Shown in pieces: positions 35,201 to 47,022 of a stretch of 64,000 nucleotides of DNA (positions within the stretch are counted from its first letter, which is position 1; the number at the start of each line of letters is the position of its first letter). A program made the translations under genes and the position numbers. The notes beneath the pieces are model-generated. The model was not told the origin of the DNA. It saw only the letters and a list, made by a program, of their open reading frames with translations, and did no database searches. Location of the stretch: NCBI RefSeq assembly GCF_037893015.1, contig NC_133666.1, forward strand, positions 262,769,125 through 262,833,124. Direction: 5' to 3'. The DNA is from Macrotis lagotis. Lineage: Eukaryota > Chordata > Mammalia > Peramelemorphia > Peramelidae.

Positions 35201-37434
35201 ACAGAAGAAACATAAGAAAGGTAAAAGAAAAATGTAGCTACTGAGGAAAACATAAGCAATGAAATAAATTCACCTACTTTTAGAGATTGTTAAAAGGAAA
35301 AAATAGAAAAAGAAAGAGTTTTATAGAGTTTAAACAATAAGAAAGAAATTATAGAGGGATCATTCAAATATTTCTTTCTGAAAGTAAGCAAGTAAATGAA
35401 AATGAAAGCAGAGTGTTTTACTAAAACAAGTAATGATGGAGAAATCACCCCTCAATAGCAATCTTTAAACTAAAAGTAAATGAGTATCTTTTGTGTGATT
35501 AAATTGCAAAAACTGAAGGATACATATAAGGGAAGAGAGGAGAAAGAAAATAGAAGGGAAAGTATGATATACCCTAATCAAGTCATTGTAAAGCAATATA
35601 TGGAAAATAACTGTCATAGTCATAGGAAAGAGAGAGGTTATGAGTTAATGAGTGAGTTAGCAGAGGCATAGGATTTTTTGATGAAACATGAGGAACTTAA
35701 AATAGATATAGTATGCAAGCATTTAGAGTCTGGAGGGACTGCTACCTCTCAGATGGTGGGGGAAGGGGGGATCATCTGGCCCTCATACATAAGACCTAGA
35801 AAATCACTTAATCTGTTGCTACTATGGCAACCAAAGACAGGACTCAGAATTCAATAAATTTATGAGCATTTTATGGGTAATTAATTAAATTTTTGACCAA
35901 ATATAGCAGGCTAATTTTTACGTGGATAATTTTGTGCGGTCTGCCAATAATAAAATAAATATCCAAGTGAACTTTGGCAGAAAAAAGGTTACCTAACCCT
36001 ACTCTAAAACAATGTGGAGGCTCCATGGGTAACATCATGCCTCAGGAGAAAAGTAATTAGAGCTACTTGAGGAAAACAACATGAAGCAGAGTAGGAAGAT
36101 ATGGGTCAACAGAAAGATTTCATGAAAAATAAGGAAAAATATGATTTTGGGGAGGAAAAAACTCCTACAGATTCAATAAGAGACACAGCAGCAAAAAAGG
36201 GAAGGGTGCACTATCCATAAGGCAAAAATATGGAAAATACTTAGAAGAATGAGATAAAAATTAGTACTTAAATAAATATAAGATCAATAAGCAAAGAAAA
36301 TAAATTTAGAACAGTAAGAATGGGACAAAACAAAAGAAAGAGACAAAACCTTTTATGCTATTATAGCTATTATCTATGCTATTAGATAGAGTCTACCAAG
36401 TATAAGCAAAGAGGTATCTTTTTTTTTTTTTGGTTACATGGATTTTGTTCTTTTCAATGACCTCCATAGGGTATATACCTATTATAGACATCCTCTGCAG
36501 TATCTTTCCATTCAAATTTCTAAGAAAGGAAATATATCAAATAGACCTATTTCCAGGTACTTTTTTTGTATTCTTTATATTTCTTAATTCTCTTAATTGA
36601 TAGAGTTAGCTCAGGACCTCAGTCTGGTATTTGTTGTCCTCTACCATCTCCCAATTTCTCATGACCTTTCTCCAATTTCTCTTATATATCTCCAATGTTC
36701 CCCTGATAACTTGACATAGTTAATTAAACTTCCCAAAATACTGTGGCTTCTATACATAAAATGAGACTGACTCACTAACCATTTTCTAATCATGATAACT
36801 AAATTGCCTTCTTACAAATTTGCCCCATCAACTAAAATTCTTATGAATTGAAATAGAATGCCCAGATGTATGAAACCAGCATCTATGGTTTAACTATCCT
36901 AGATTATTGCTCTGACCATTAGAGAATCTTCACTTCCTAAGATGACTCTTTAGGATGAATTTTAATTTATAATATTATGCTGTTGTCTGTTACTTGATGA
37001 AAAACAAAATAAAATCAGATAATGTTGCCTGAAAGCTTCTGTCAAATAAAACATCTGCAACTTTCCCTCACTTAAAAGACATTTTTTTTAATTTGACAAA
37101 CTGTCTAACCACTCATATTAGACTCATCACAACAGAATAAATTGTCTTCTTAGGATGCCATCTAATTTGTATTTATATTATTCCCCTGGCAGTATTTTGT
37201 AAGCATAAGCAAACAAAAGACTGTTTGAGTGACATATGTCTATCTACTGAGAAAACAACGTATCATCTACAGATGACTTGAGTAAACATCTGTAGTTTCA
37301 CCTGGAATTCATTTTTCTAATAATGTTACCAAAGGAGAAAACTTTCAATTGCTTTATATTCCCAGGGATGGTATTTAATTTTAGAGGAGTTCTCATATGA
37401 TATAAAGAGCATTTACAGTATACAGTGATAAGAT
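35201..37434. other. Intron sequence, nothing recognised
   Basis: 2.2 kb, A-rich on the + strand to about 36410. A T13 run lies at 36420. A 63-aa ORF at 35480-35671 has no recognised similarity. Confidence 0.4.
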
Positions 37435-37590
37435 GCTAGAATATTAGAGATAGAAGGGATCTTAGTGATCATGTAGTTCAACCTCTTTAACTTTCCAAAA
37501 GAAGAAAGTGAATTCCAGAGAGATAGAGCAACTGGACCAAAATCACAAAGCTAATCAGTTGCGGAGCTGAGATCTAACACCCATGTCAAC
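37435..37590 (-). mobile_element. MIR3-like SINE, minus strand
   Basis: 'atagaagggatcttagtgat', 'catgtagttcaacctcttta', 'caaaatcacaaagctaatca', 'gttgcggagctgagatctaa'. Confidence 0.75.
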
Positions 37591-38591
37591 TGAAGAAACA
37601 AAAAAAAAGCGGTACCTAATGACAGATAGATTACTAAGGAGGTGAAAAGTATAAAAACATTTAAAGAAAATCGTCCTATCACTCAATAAGTACCTCATAG
37701 TGAAAAGAACTAAGTAAAAAAAATCTGTGAGATAGGGAAAGTTTTTTCTAATTTTTTTCTAAGATCCACTGGAATGAAATGCAGTAGTTCTAAGAGTTTT
37801 CAGAATGGTTCAGAAGCACAAAGATATAATTTAAAATATCAAAGGAAAAAAGATGTGCATAAAAATATCTTAAACAAGAAACTAATTAATCAAAAGTCAA
37901 AGACTTAAACAAAAGATAAAAATATTCTCATTACAATAAATTCTCTGGGAAAATTATGAAAACCAAAACACAAAAACTGTAGAAGCAGAAGGTAAAGTTA
38001 CTGAATAGAATCAAAAGAAAAAAGATTTGGAGGGCATTTTAGCATCCTATAACATAAGAATACTGAATCTGAAAACAGAATTTAAAGAAAGGATCTAAGA
38101 GATTAATGTGTCATTGATATACAAACCTCTCCAGATTCTCTTTCTGGACTGGTACTGGGTTCATTCACATTTATTTGCATATAATCTAGCAAGTTACATG
38201 TTTCTCTAGAAGGGGTGACCAGGGTTACAACTCAATTTCAGGGTCCTAGAGATAACCCTAGTTTTGGGGGGAGTGGTGTTACCAAAACAACTATTACTTA
38301 CAACTAAATCTCCCTTGCCTCCATTGGTGTGCTTCTTATTTAAACAAATAAACTAAAATATCACTACTAACTCTTAAACATGTTATTTTTCCTTAAAAAG
38401 AAGGCAGAAGAAAATGGTAGCACAGCAACCCTACTATAAATTCTGTTCACATTCTCCCACTGATGGGGAGAAAGGCACAAACTTGCAAAAAATATAATTG
38501 TGAAGTATATGAGTAGAAAGTATTTGTCCCATGTCACAACTCAGAATTACAGTTACTGATGTTCTTGCTTTCTTTAGAGAATTGTTTAGAA
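37591..38591. other. Intron sequence, nothing recognised
   Basis: A-rich to 38100; no named element. Confidence 0.4.
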
Positions 38592-38796
38592 CTGTGGTGT
38601 CAAAGTGAAATAGAAATGGAGGCCACTCTCCTAAACATATCCCTATGGACCACATATTGACTTAGCTGTGAAATGGGATATTACCTATGTTTTACTATAG
38701 TTTTTTTTTTATTCTATTAGATATTTCCTAATTACATTTTAATCTGGTTCAGGCCACACATGGGAGTGTTGTGAGATCCATATTTAACACCTCTGG
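38592..38796. mobile_element. hAT-like non-autonomous DNA transposon
   Basis: About 205 bases with related ends: left CTGTGGTGTCAAAGTG and right (reverse complement) CCAGAGGTGTTAAATA. Interior phrases 'gaccacatattgacttagct', 'ttacattttaatctggttca' and 'ggccacacatgggagtgttg' fit an old mammalian hAT-type MITE. No coding sequence; a clean 8-bp duplication is not visible. Confidence 0.58.
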
Positions 38797-39169
38797 CCTT
38801 CAACCCCTGCTAGTCTGAAACACTCTACTTCTAAACTTCTCTCCTGTTGCAGGAAGCTGCATCCCTGGTATTCTTAGGCATAAAGTAATCATTAAAAGTG
38901 TTAAATACTTTTTTTAAAAAGGGGAAACCTTAAGCCTAGCATGCACATAGCTACCCACTTCTGCACCCTTGGCAGGGCTTTGAGGCAGTATTATATACCT
39001 TTACTTAAAAGTAGTTTCCTTAAGCCTACTATCTCCATAACTATTCATGTCTATGGAACTTGTTACTGGTTAGAGAAACAGGTAGTTAAATTGAATTGAA
39101 TTAAATAACAGACACAAATAGGATAAGTCTGGAGGATCAATTCATAAAGACTGGTCATGTAGGTCAAGC
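38797..39169. other. Intron sequence, nothing recognised
   Basis: 'ccttaagcct' occurs twice (38927-38936 and 39018-39027) in similar context, a possible short old duplication. Confidence 0.4.
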
Positions 39170-39400
39170 CAGGGCATTGTAGTAGAAAGTATTTTATTTG
39201 GAGTCAGAAAAAATCCCAGTTCAAATCTTACCAAAGACATTTACTAGTTTTGTGATCTTGGACAAAATGTTTCTTCATCTTTAAAAGAGTAATAATAAAA
39301 TATCTATATCATAAGGTTGTATTAAATAAGATAACATGTAAATATGCTTTTAAATTTTTAAGGTTCTATATAAATGCTGCTGCTGCTGCTGCTACTGTTT
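39170..39400 (+). mobile_element. CORE-SINE (MAR1-like), + strand, ending in (CTG)n
   Basis: 'ttggagtcagaaaaaatccc', 'agttcaaatcttaccaaaga', 'aaataagataacatgtaaat', 'ggttctatataaatgctgct'. The 3' end continues as six CTG-type units (39376-39395). Confidence 0.75.
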
Positions 39401-39649
39401 CCTACGAAATGAAGTCAGTAGAGCTATCCCAAGAAATGTAATGAATTCTGATTGATTGTTGAACAAAAGGTAAAGAATTTAACCAACACACAAAACTGTC
39501 ACACGTTGACTGAAGTAGAAGGAAAAAGAGTGTATTTCTATTTCAGGACCTTTGCCAAACAAAATATCTGGATATTCAGAAAAATCTAGAAAGTAATGAT
39601 TATACAGATGATCCTATTTGATATTCAATGCCATCTAGAGACGTGGACA

Positions 39650-39770
39650 GAGATGAATGATATGACATTATCTTCACTTTATAGATGAGGAAAATTAAAT
39701 GTTAGATTCAAGATTCAAATCCAGGACTATCTAAATTGGGTACTCTACATTCTATTACCCACTCCTTCTC
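39650..39770 (-). mobile_element. MIR SINE fragment, minus strand
   Basis: 'tcttcactttatagatgagg', 'gattcaaatccaggactatc', 'tactctacattctatta'. Confidence 0.65.
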
Positions 39771-41194
39771 AGACAAAGAAATTGGACTAGTGAAATTTGT
39801 AGTTTCTTTCCAACTCTGACATTTTCTGATTTTGCAAAACATTTATAAAGCTGCTTCTATATGTAAGCCACATAGGCCTATGAGGAATCTGAAGATAAAG
39901 TGTCTTAGTTGCTAGTTGTAAGGCACTAAAAGTTCTGGTATGGTTTGAGCAAAAGATGTATGCAAATGAACAGCTATGGACATCAGTCACTAGAAGTCAC
40001 TTTCAACAGGAATGGGAGTGAGAGAAGTAAAGACAAACTTCTTGTGGGAGATAGCATCAGAGTTGGATCTTCTTGCATTAGCAGAACCTAATCATAAGTT
40101 TGATTTACGTAAGCCTGAGATGACAAAATTTCAGAAAAAAAAATGAGAAATTTTAGGAAAGGAAGCAGAGGATGACTGAACTATGTATCTTATCCTTTAT
40201 TCCCTGGTATAGACAATAGAAACTCTGATTTTGATACATTGTACTATAGTGCAAGGTGTCAGCTATGTGACCTGCAACACTCCCAAAGGTAGCCTTAAAA
40301 TGTAATCAAAATTAAAATTTAAGTGCAATTTAAATGTAATTAAAAATAAAATTAAAATTTTAATTAAGATTGAAATATAACTTGGAAGTATTTAACAAAA
40401 TGAGGAAAAACACAATAAAACATAGATTACATTTTAAAAATAAATCAATCTGCAGTCTATAAATACCTTTTATTATATTTTTAATTGTGCAGTGCATAAT
40501 CCTAGTGGAAGGAGCAAAATGGAGGATATAAAACATAGGTCATGAGTTTCCATCCCAACATTCTCATCCTGATGAGCCCAGTGAGTTTTTCATATTTTTT
40601 TCTGTCAGGAAAAATGCCTTTCTTAATTGTCTCTCTCTTTTATAGGGGACATCTGTCCTCCAATGACAGTCTAATATTTGATCAATATTCCTGTCTTTCC
40701 CTGTAACCCTTTGGGTATAATACATCATCGTAATTGCTACTTGCCCATTTTTCCTCTATATGAGAGTTCCTAATCTGGGATTCAGGCATCTGGGGATAAA
40801 TAAATATTTGTATACATGAATACATGCATATATCTTTTTATACTGATATAATGGCTTTTTAATCTCCTCAATTTGGGAGGTCTCTCTAATGACACAGATT
40901 GCATCCTATCCAAACCTATTCATGTTCTGTAACTCTTGTTCATTCCCTCCCAGATACTCACCACAGATGTTCCACTCAATGTGCTAGAGACCTTCACTGT
41001 TTACTCCTAACATCTTGAAAGTACCAATGCAGGATTCTGGCTCTTCTATTTCATTGTTGTTATTGTTCTCTCTTCTCCAGAGTTGTTGGAATCTGGTGGC
41101 AAGGCATAAGTTAAAGATAACTGGTAATGACTTAGCTCTGTTATCAGGCTTTAGTTAGAATCACTATGAGATGATTTGGCTAGTTGGTCACTGA
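39771..41194. other. Intron sequence, nothing recognised
   Basis: A stretch at 40300-40390 is a degenerate AATTAAAATT repeat. No named element. Confidence 0.4.
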
Positions 41195-41342
41195 AAAATA
41201 TGGGAAAGTGGTACCCATAATGATTTAGAGCAATTTTTCATATGATTATAGATAGCTTTAATTTCTTCTTCTGAGAATTGCTTTTTCACATCTATTGACC
41301 ATTTTATCAATTGTGGAATGAAATATTCTTATAAATTTGACT

Positions 41343-41424
<82 letters not shown>
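41195..41424 (-). mobile_element. L1, minus strand, left part of an interrupted copy
   Basis: 'aatgatttagagcaattttt', 'catatgattatagatagctt', 'gaccattttatcaattgtgg', 'attcttataaatttgac': antisense L1 ORF2 C-terminal coding. Its right end is the CT/TA microsatellite. The same antisense element resumes at 43041. Confidence 0.85.
41346..41421 (+). repeat. Compound (CT)n-(TA)n microsatellite
   Basis: CT run 41346-41373 followed by TA run to 41421. It sits where the antisense L1 normally reads 'ctctatatattttagaaatg', so it grew from an L1-internal seed. Confidence 0.96.
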
Positions 41425-41427
<3 letters not shown>

Positions 41428-41431
41428 TGAG

Positions 41432-43040
41432 CCAATGGGTCAGAAGAAATACAAAAGATACTGCAGTAAATGATGCTAGCAATCTATTCTTTGACAAACC
41501 AAAGAACATTAGTTCTGGGATAAGAACTCACTATTTGTCAGAAACTTCTGGGAGAACTGTAAAATAGCATGGTGAAAGCTAGGCAAACCTTTTGCCACTT
41601 CTCACACCCTATACTAAAATAAGGTCAAAATGGGTTCAGGATTTAGACATAAAGGATGATACCATAGACTAATTAACAGATCAAAAAACATTCTATCTTT
41701 CAGATCTATGGAATAGGGAGAAATCTAGGACCAAGCAAAAAACAGAGTACATTATAAATTTCAAAGTGCATGATCTTGACTATTTTAAATTAAAAAGGTT
41801 TTGCATTAATTGCACCAATGCAACCAAAACTAGAAGAAACACAAAAACCTGGGAGACAAAATTCACAGTTAGGGGTTCTATAAAAGTCTCATTTGTAAAA
41901 TACAAAAGAAAATTGAATCAAATTTATAGGGTTACAAGTCATTTCTCAATTGAAAATGGTCAAAGTATATGAACAGGCAGTTTTCAAACAAAGAAATTAA
42001 AGTGATATATAATTATAGATTAGAGAAATTAAAACTATGAGATAGCACCTCACACCTCTCAGTTTGTCTAAGATGACTAAAAGGGAAAATGATCAATGTT
42101 GGAGAGGTGGTGGGAAGACTGGAACATTAATCCACTTTTAGTGGATGTGTGAACTAATTCCACCATTCCAGAGAGCATTATGGAACTATGTCCAAAGAGC
42201 AATAAAATTGATCTTGCCTTTTGATCCAGTAATACCAATACTAGACCTGTAGCCAAAAGAAATCATAAAAATGGGGAAAGCCTCACATGTTCAAAAATAT
42301 TTGTAGCAGCTTTTTAGTGACAAAGAGTTGGAAATTGAGGAGATGCCCATTAGTTGGGGAATGACTGATCAATATTGTTCTATAAGAATCCATGAATGGT
42401 CAGCCTATACTTTTTGTTGATGTTTTACTTTTCTAAATACATCTTTTTTTTTTAACATACATCAATATGCCTATGAATATTTCTAAGATACACAGTTTCC
42501 TTCCACTCACCCTTCCTAACTCCCTCCCCTCAGTGAACAGTCAAGTTAATATTGTACTTACACAAATGGTCAGAGCAGCATAGAAATAATTACATGAACT
42601 GACACTGAACAAAGGGAGCAGAAGCAAGAGATCATCGTACACATCAACAACAACACTGTGATTAAATCAGCTATGATGGATGCAGTTCTTCTTAGCAAGC
42701 CAGAATGCTAATACAATCCTGGGAGATCTGTTCTGGACAATACTATCCATACCTAGGAGGGGGCTCAAAAAAACCCCACAGAATCTGAACGGATCCTATA
42801 TTCACTTTTTAAAAATTGCTCTTATGTTTTCTTCCTGTTCCATGTTTTTTTTTTCTTTTCCCTCATACAAAATGACTAATATATAAACATGTTAAATACA
42901 AATATACATGATCAACTTTTACAAGACTTTCACTGCTGAGGGGAGAGGTGTGGAAAGGGAGAATGGTAGAAAAATGTGTAATTTATAAATAAGCAATTGG
43001 ATGAATGTTGCAAACCTTTCATAACATGTATTTGGAAAAA
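41432..43040 (+). mobile_element. L1 3' end, + strand, inserted into the antisense L1
   Basis: 5'-truncated L1. The ORF2 C-terminus is readable in pieces: FFDKPKNISSGIRTHYLSET (about 41490), LTPYTKIRSKWVQDLDIKDD (about 41610), FKVHDLDYFKLKRFCIN (41757-41810), then MELCPKSNKIDLAF (about 42180). It ends with the L1 3' UTR and 'gtatttggaaaaaa'. It is flanked by AAATGAG (41425-41431 and 43041-43047), and the antisense L1 continues seamlessly on either side. A smaller insertion lies within it at 42404-42564. Confidence 0.88.
42404..42564 (-). mobile_element. 161-bp insertion inside the + strand L1, probably an L1 3' stub
   Basis: Flanked by a 9-bp duplication AATGGTCAG (42395-42403 and 42565-42573). 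Removing it restores L1 phrase order (…aatggtcag|agcagcatag…aattacatgaactgac). On the minus strand it has a G-rich part (GAGGGGAGGGAGTTAGGAAG) then an A-rich end, like a short L1 3' UTR insertion. Confidence 0.65.
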
Positions 43041-43925
43041 AAATGAGTCTTTTGTCAGAAACACTAGTTGTAAAAGTTGTTTCTGTCTTCTTTAACAATG
43101 GTTTCATTGGTTTTATTTCTGCAAAAACTTTTCAATTTAATGTAATCAAAATTATCCATTTTGCATTTTATAATGTTTTCTCTCTCTTCTTTGGGCATGA
43201 ATTGATCCCCTTTCCATAGAACTGACAAGGAAATGATATTTGTTCCTTGTTCTCCTAATTAGCTTATAATACCACCTTTTTATGTCCCAATTCCTATACC
43301 TATTTCAACTTTATCATGATATAGGGTATAAGGTGTTGGTCTGCCTAGTTTATGCCATACCATCTTCCAGCTTTCCAAGAAGTTTTTCTTAACTAAAGAG
43401 TAAGGTCTTATCCCAGAAGCTGGAATCTTTGGACTTGTCCAACAACAAATTACTGTAGTCATTTACTACTTTTTCTATTCTACCATATCTATTCCACTGA
43501 TCCATCACTCTATTTCTTAACCAATAACAAACGGTTTGATAACTGATTCTTTATAATATAATTTTAGGTCAGATAAGGCTAGGATATCTTCCTTTGCATT
43601 TTTTCTCATTTTCCCCTTGACCTTTTGCTCCTCCATAATTATTTTCCTAGTTCAACAAAGTAATTTTTAGTAGTTTGGATGATATGACACTGAAATAAAT
43701 AATTTAATTTAGGTAGAATTGTTATTTTTATTATATTCACTCCGACTACCTATGAGCAATTGACATTTGCCCAATTATTAAGATCTGATTTTGTTAGTGT
43801 GAAGTGTTTTATAGTAGTTTTCATATAGTTTCTGAGTTTGTCTTGGAAGGTAGACTCCCAAGTATTTTATGTTGTTTACACTTATTTTAAGTAAAAATTT
43901 CTCTTTCTATCTCTCACTGAGTTCT
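43041..43925 (-). mobile_element. L1 ORF2, minus strand, right part of the interrupted copy
   Basis: Minus-strand ORF2 C-terminal third. The open stretch 43280-43462 reads VICCWTSPKIPASGIRPYSL then ESWKMVWHKLGRPTPYTLYH, the L1 connector region. Further right: 'ggtagaattgttatttttat', 'gagcaattgacatttgccca', 'ggtagactcccaagtatttt'. Together with 41195-41424 it forms one 1.1-kb L1 fragment split by a later L1. Confidence 0.88.
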
Positions 43926-45293
43926 TCTAGTCTCAAAGCAAAATAACATTATATGGGTTGTAGGAAATAGTCTATTTAGTACTTGGCTGTATTGTTCACA
44001 ACCTAGTAAATCAGGCAAAAGAATACAGGTTTCCTTCATCTCACTATCCTATTTCTGTTTATAAAAAAGTAACTGTTTTTCTCTCTATGTTACATTCAAT
44101 GACCACACGCATTTTTATAAATGAGATTTGGTAATAATGCATTTGCTTTTGTTTATTGATTCTTGTATTATGATTATTTTGAAGGACACTTACCTACTTC
44201 TGTTATAAATGATTTGAGGACCAGATTGTTGAAAGGGACACTTATAGGATATATATTTGGAATAAAAAAATCTAATATTTCTAGGGTTTGGGGGTTAGGT
44301 AGTCCATTTTTTGAGACATTAGAAAACAAACTTTCAAGAAATGAAATGATTTTGTTTCATAGTAGATAAAGGAAAGTTAAAGGGAATTAATTTAATTGAG
44401 TAAGAATACTAAGCAATCTTCTGCCTTCTGCTCAATATATTCAGAGTCCCTCATGATCCTCTTTTCCATTGCACTGATTTTCTTTCTTTCCAGAAAGTAT
44501 CCAGGGATCATTAACACCTCAACATAGAATTCTTTTGAAATTTTGACTGTTAGATTATTTCTGCTCATGTAGAATAATTTGGAGAGAATCTTTCCCCTAA
44601 ATATCTGCCAAAAGCTATTCTTGTCTTCTGTCTTATGTGATGCATAGCTAGTCATACAAATCATTTGTCTTCAGCTACTTTAATTGCACTGCCATTTCCT
44701 ACACCTATCTTTCCAGGGAACTGAATTTTTAGAACCCCTCCAGTATCTTTATTCATTTGCTTTACCATAATCCTTTGGTCACTACCTCCTTTCTTAAGGA
44801 AATGAGACTGATACATTTCTTTCTTCATGTATTCTTTTCAATCGTAATGTAAAGTGATCAAGTTGGGTGTGGGGGGGGTTCCATTTATCCATTTTTTTTT
44901 ACTGCCCAACAATTTTAGAGCAATATTATAGTTTAAGAGCAGTACTTTAAACTGCTTTGATTACCAACCTCTTTACTTGTTCCAGTAAACTTAGAAAATG
45001 GGCCTTCAGCTAATACCAGTGTAGTAACAAAATGGAAAGTTCATCTAATGAAGCAAACTCTTATTTGTTTCTTTTGCCTTTATTTTTTTCCATTATTGTG
45101 AATGTAAAAGTCCCAACAACATTAATAAAAATATCAAAACAAATGTGAAGTAAATCACCTAAAAGTACCACAAAATTAAAACTTATTTTAAGGTAGATAA
45201 TGAGAATATATTGTGACAACATTAAATCAATATAGTTAATTCATTTCTCCAATTCATCCATTATTTTAGTGACTTACCTAAGATGGAAGACCA
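43926..45293. other. Intron sequence with one unexplained minus-strand ORF
   Basis: No named element. A 90-codon ORF at 44392-44664 (-) reads through sequence without obvious low complexity (MICMTSYASHKTEDKNSFWQ… ending EDCLVFLLN). I do not recognise it, and it lacks convincing flanking splice sites, so chance is the default. Confidence 0.4.
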
Positions 45294-45306
45294 GGGTTTG
45301 AACTCT

Positions 45307-45450
45307 TTTTTTTTGGCAAGACAATAGGGTTAAGTGGCTTGCCCAAGGCAAGCCAGCTTGGAAATTATTAAGTGTCTGAGGCCTGATTTGAATTCAGGTA
45401 TTCCTGACTCAAGGGCCAGTGCTCTATCCACTGTACCCTCTAGTCACCCC
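45307..45450 (-). mobile_element. Marsupial tRNA-derived SINE, minus strand
   Basis: Antisense with poly-T, 'gcaagacaatagggttaagt', 'gaattcaggtattcctgact', 'gctctatccactgtaccctc'. Imperfect duplication GGTTTGAACTCTT / GGTTTGAACACTT at 45295-45307 and 45452-45464. Confidence 0.92.
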
Positions 45451-45465
45451 TGGTTTGAACACTTG

Positions 45466-46410
45466 AACCATACTATCCCCAGTTACCTTTTCTCTTTTTT
45501 TTCTATTTTCTTTTTATTTTATTTTTGCTGATTGATGAGTTTAAGGTTGCCTTGATTTTCATCTTTTATTAGAAAGTGTGACCAGCTTTAATGTTGTTTT
45601 TTTTTTTCTTTCTTGGTCCCAGCTGCTGATATCATTTTAGTTTAGATGTTTGTTAAACTGCTATGTCAGTTTCTAATTATGCAAGCTAATCATCAAGGAA
45701 GATTGGTAACATGGATCATTCTAATCCACAGATAATCATCACATCTTCTTTTACTTTGCTTTTCTAGGCTATATCCCTTTATACCATTTGCCCCAACCTC
45801 TTAGCAATGAACAAATCTGGCTCTTTGATATGAGCCTTTCTTCCTTTTCTTTAGGCAGATCTGTTGGGGATTGCCACAATTGGCTACAACTGAGAAGGGA
45901 GGGCTGGCCTTTAGGTATGAATGATCATGCTCCTTTATGTCAAATAAGGAATGTTATGTTAGATTTTTTTTGCCACCATATCCCAACTCTTTGAGTTTTA
46001 TTGAACTTATCACCTTGAATCACCCAGATCATTGATCTACCTGGGGATAAGAAGGCACCAAAAAATTAGACCAGATCTTATGTCAAAGAAAAGATATGTA
46101 TCATTTTCCCATATTAAAATGCAAGCAGTTTGTCCTCATTTCTCCCCTTTATGGCTGTGGTTTTCTTTATTGGTGTTTGCTCATATTTAAGTTCCTTTTG
46201 CCTCCTGTGTTTCAGAGTTTTTACATAATACTGGTGTTTCCATCAGGAATGCTGGAAAAACCCTTTATTATCATAGAAACAAAAATAAAGTGGAATTTCT
46301 CCCCCCACCATATTCTTCCAGGCATAGGCACAATAGAAGCATGACATAGCCAATGCAGATTGTGAAACCAAACTATAGCAGAAGAATGAAAGAGTCATGC
46401 TGTGAAATGG
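45466..46410. other. Intron sequence, nothing recognised
   Basis: Contains pyrimidine-rich patches near 45490 and 45600. No named element and no protein I recognise. Confidence 0.4.
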
Positions 46411-47022
46411 GTGTGACTTTGGTGGATTTTGTCATGTAATTGGAGAGATGTTTGCATGTAAGTGTGCAATTTTTGTGATGTTTGTAAGTAGAGTTTTTTT
46501 TTTTCCTTTCAGCATTGGCATTTAATCAGAGTGATATTTTCATGTATTTGGAGCCATGTATAAATTGGAGACATGTATTTGATGTTTCTTAAACTTGCTG
46601 TTTAATACTGTCATAAAATTGATGTGATATTTGTGGGATATTAGAACACAATTGGTGAGCAACAGGTGTAATGTTGTTATGTAATTCACACGTTATTTGT
46701 ATAATAGTAATGTATAATTGTCATTTATAACTTGTTTCTATGGCATTGGTGTCCAGTTATCAGTGTATCAGTGTGGTGACAGCGTATGATTGACTGACAG
46801 TGGCCCACCAATATGTAATTGTTCTGTAATTGGCAGGACATTAGGTTTAAGCTGTATGGTGCTTGAAAATGGTATATTATTATGTGGTCTTATGTAATTG
46901 GTATGACATTAGTATGAAATTCACATGTTGTTTACATAGCATCTATGTAAAATTGATACCATTTTTGTATTATCTTGGAGTGTAATCGCTGGTTAATTTG
47001 TGTCATCCTGGTATAGCACTGA
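46411..47022 (-). repeat. Degenerate short-period array A (inverse of array B)
   Basis: About 600 bases of loosely repeating words on the + strand: ATGTAATTGG, GACATTAG/GATATT, CATGTAT, ATTTGTAT, GTTGTTATGTAATTCACA, at roughly 30-35 base spacing with heavy drift. The same words appear as reverse complements in array B at 52.0-53.1 kb, where the units read (A)CATGCCAATTACACA and CAATGTCATACAAA. The best example here is ATGTAATTGGTATGACATT at 46892-46910. I cannot name a family. Confidence 0.6.

Noticed and set aside
41432-43925. Twin-priming origin for the opposed L1 pieces at 41-44 kb
   Set aside because: The sense piece has its own 3' end and lies between parts of one continuous antisense L1 with AAATGAG on both sides, which fits nested insertion rather than 5' inversion.
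45850-45925. Possible second exon between 'tttctttag' and 'tttaggtatg'
   Set aside because: One frame has a stop, no frame matches any PDE4D isoform, and splice-like words are common by chance.
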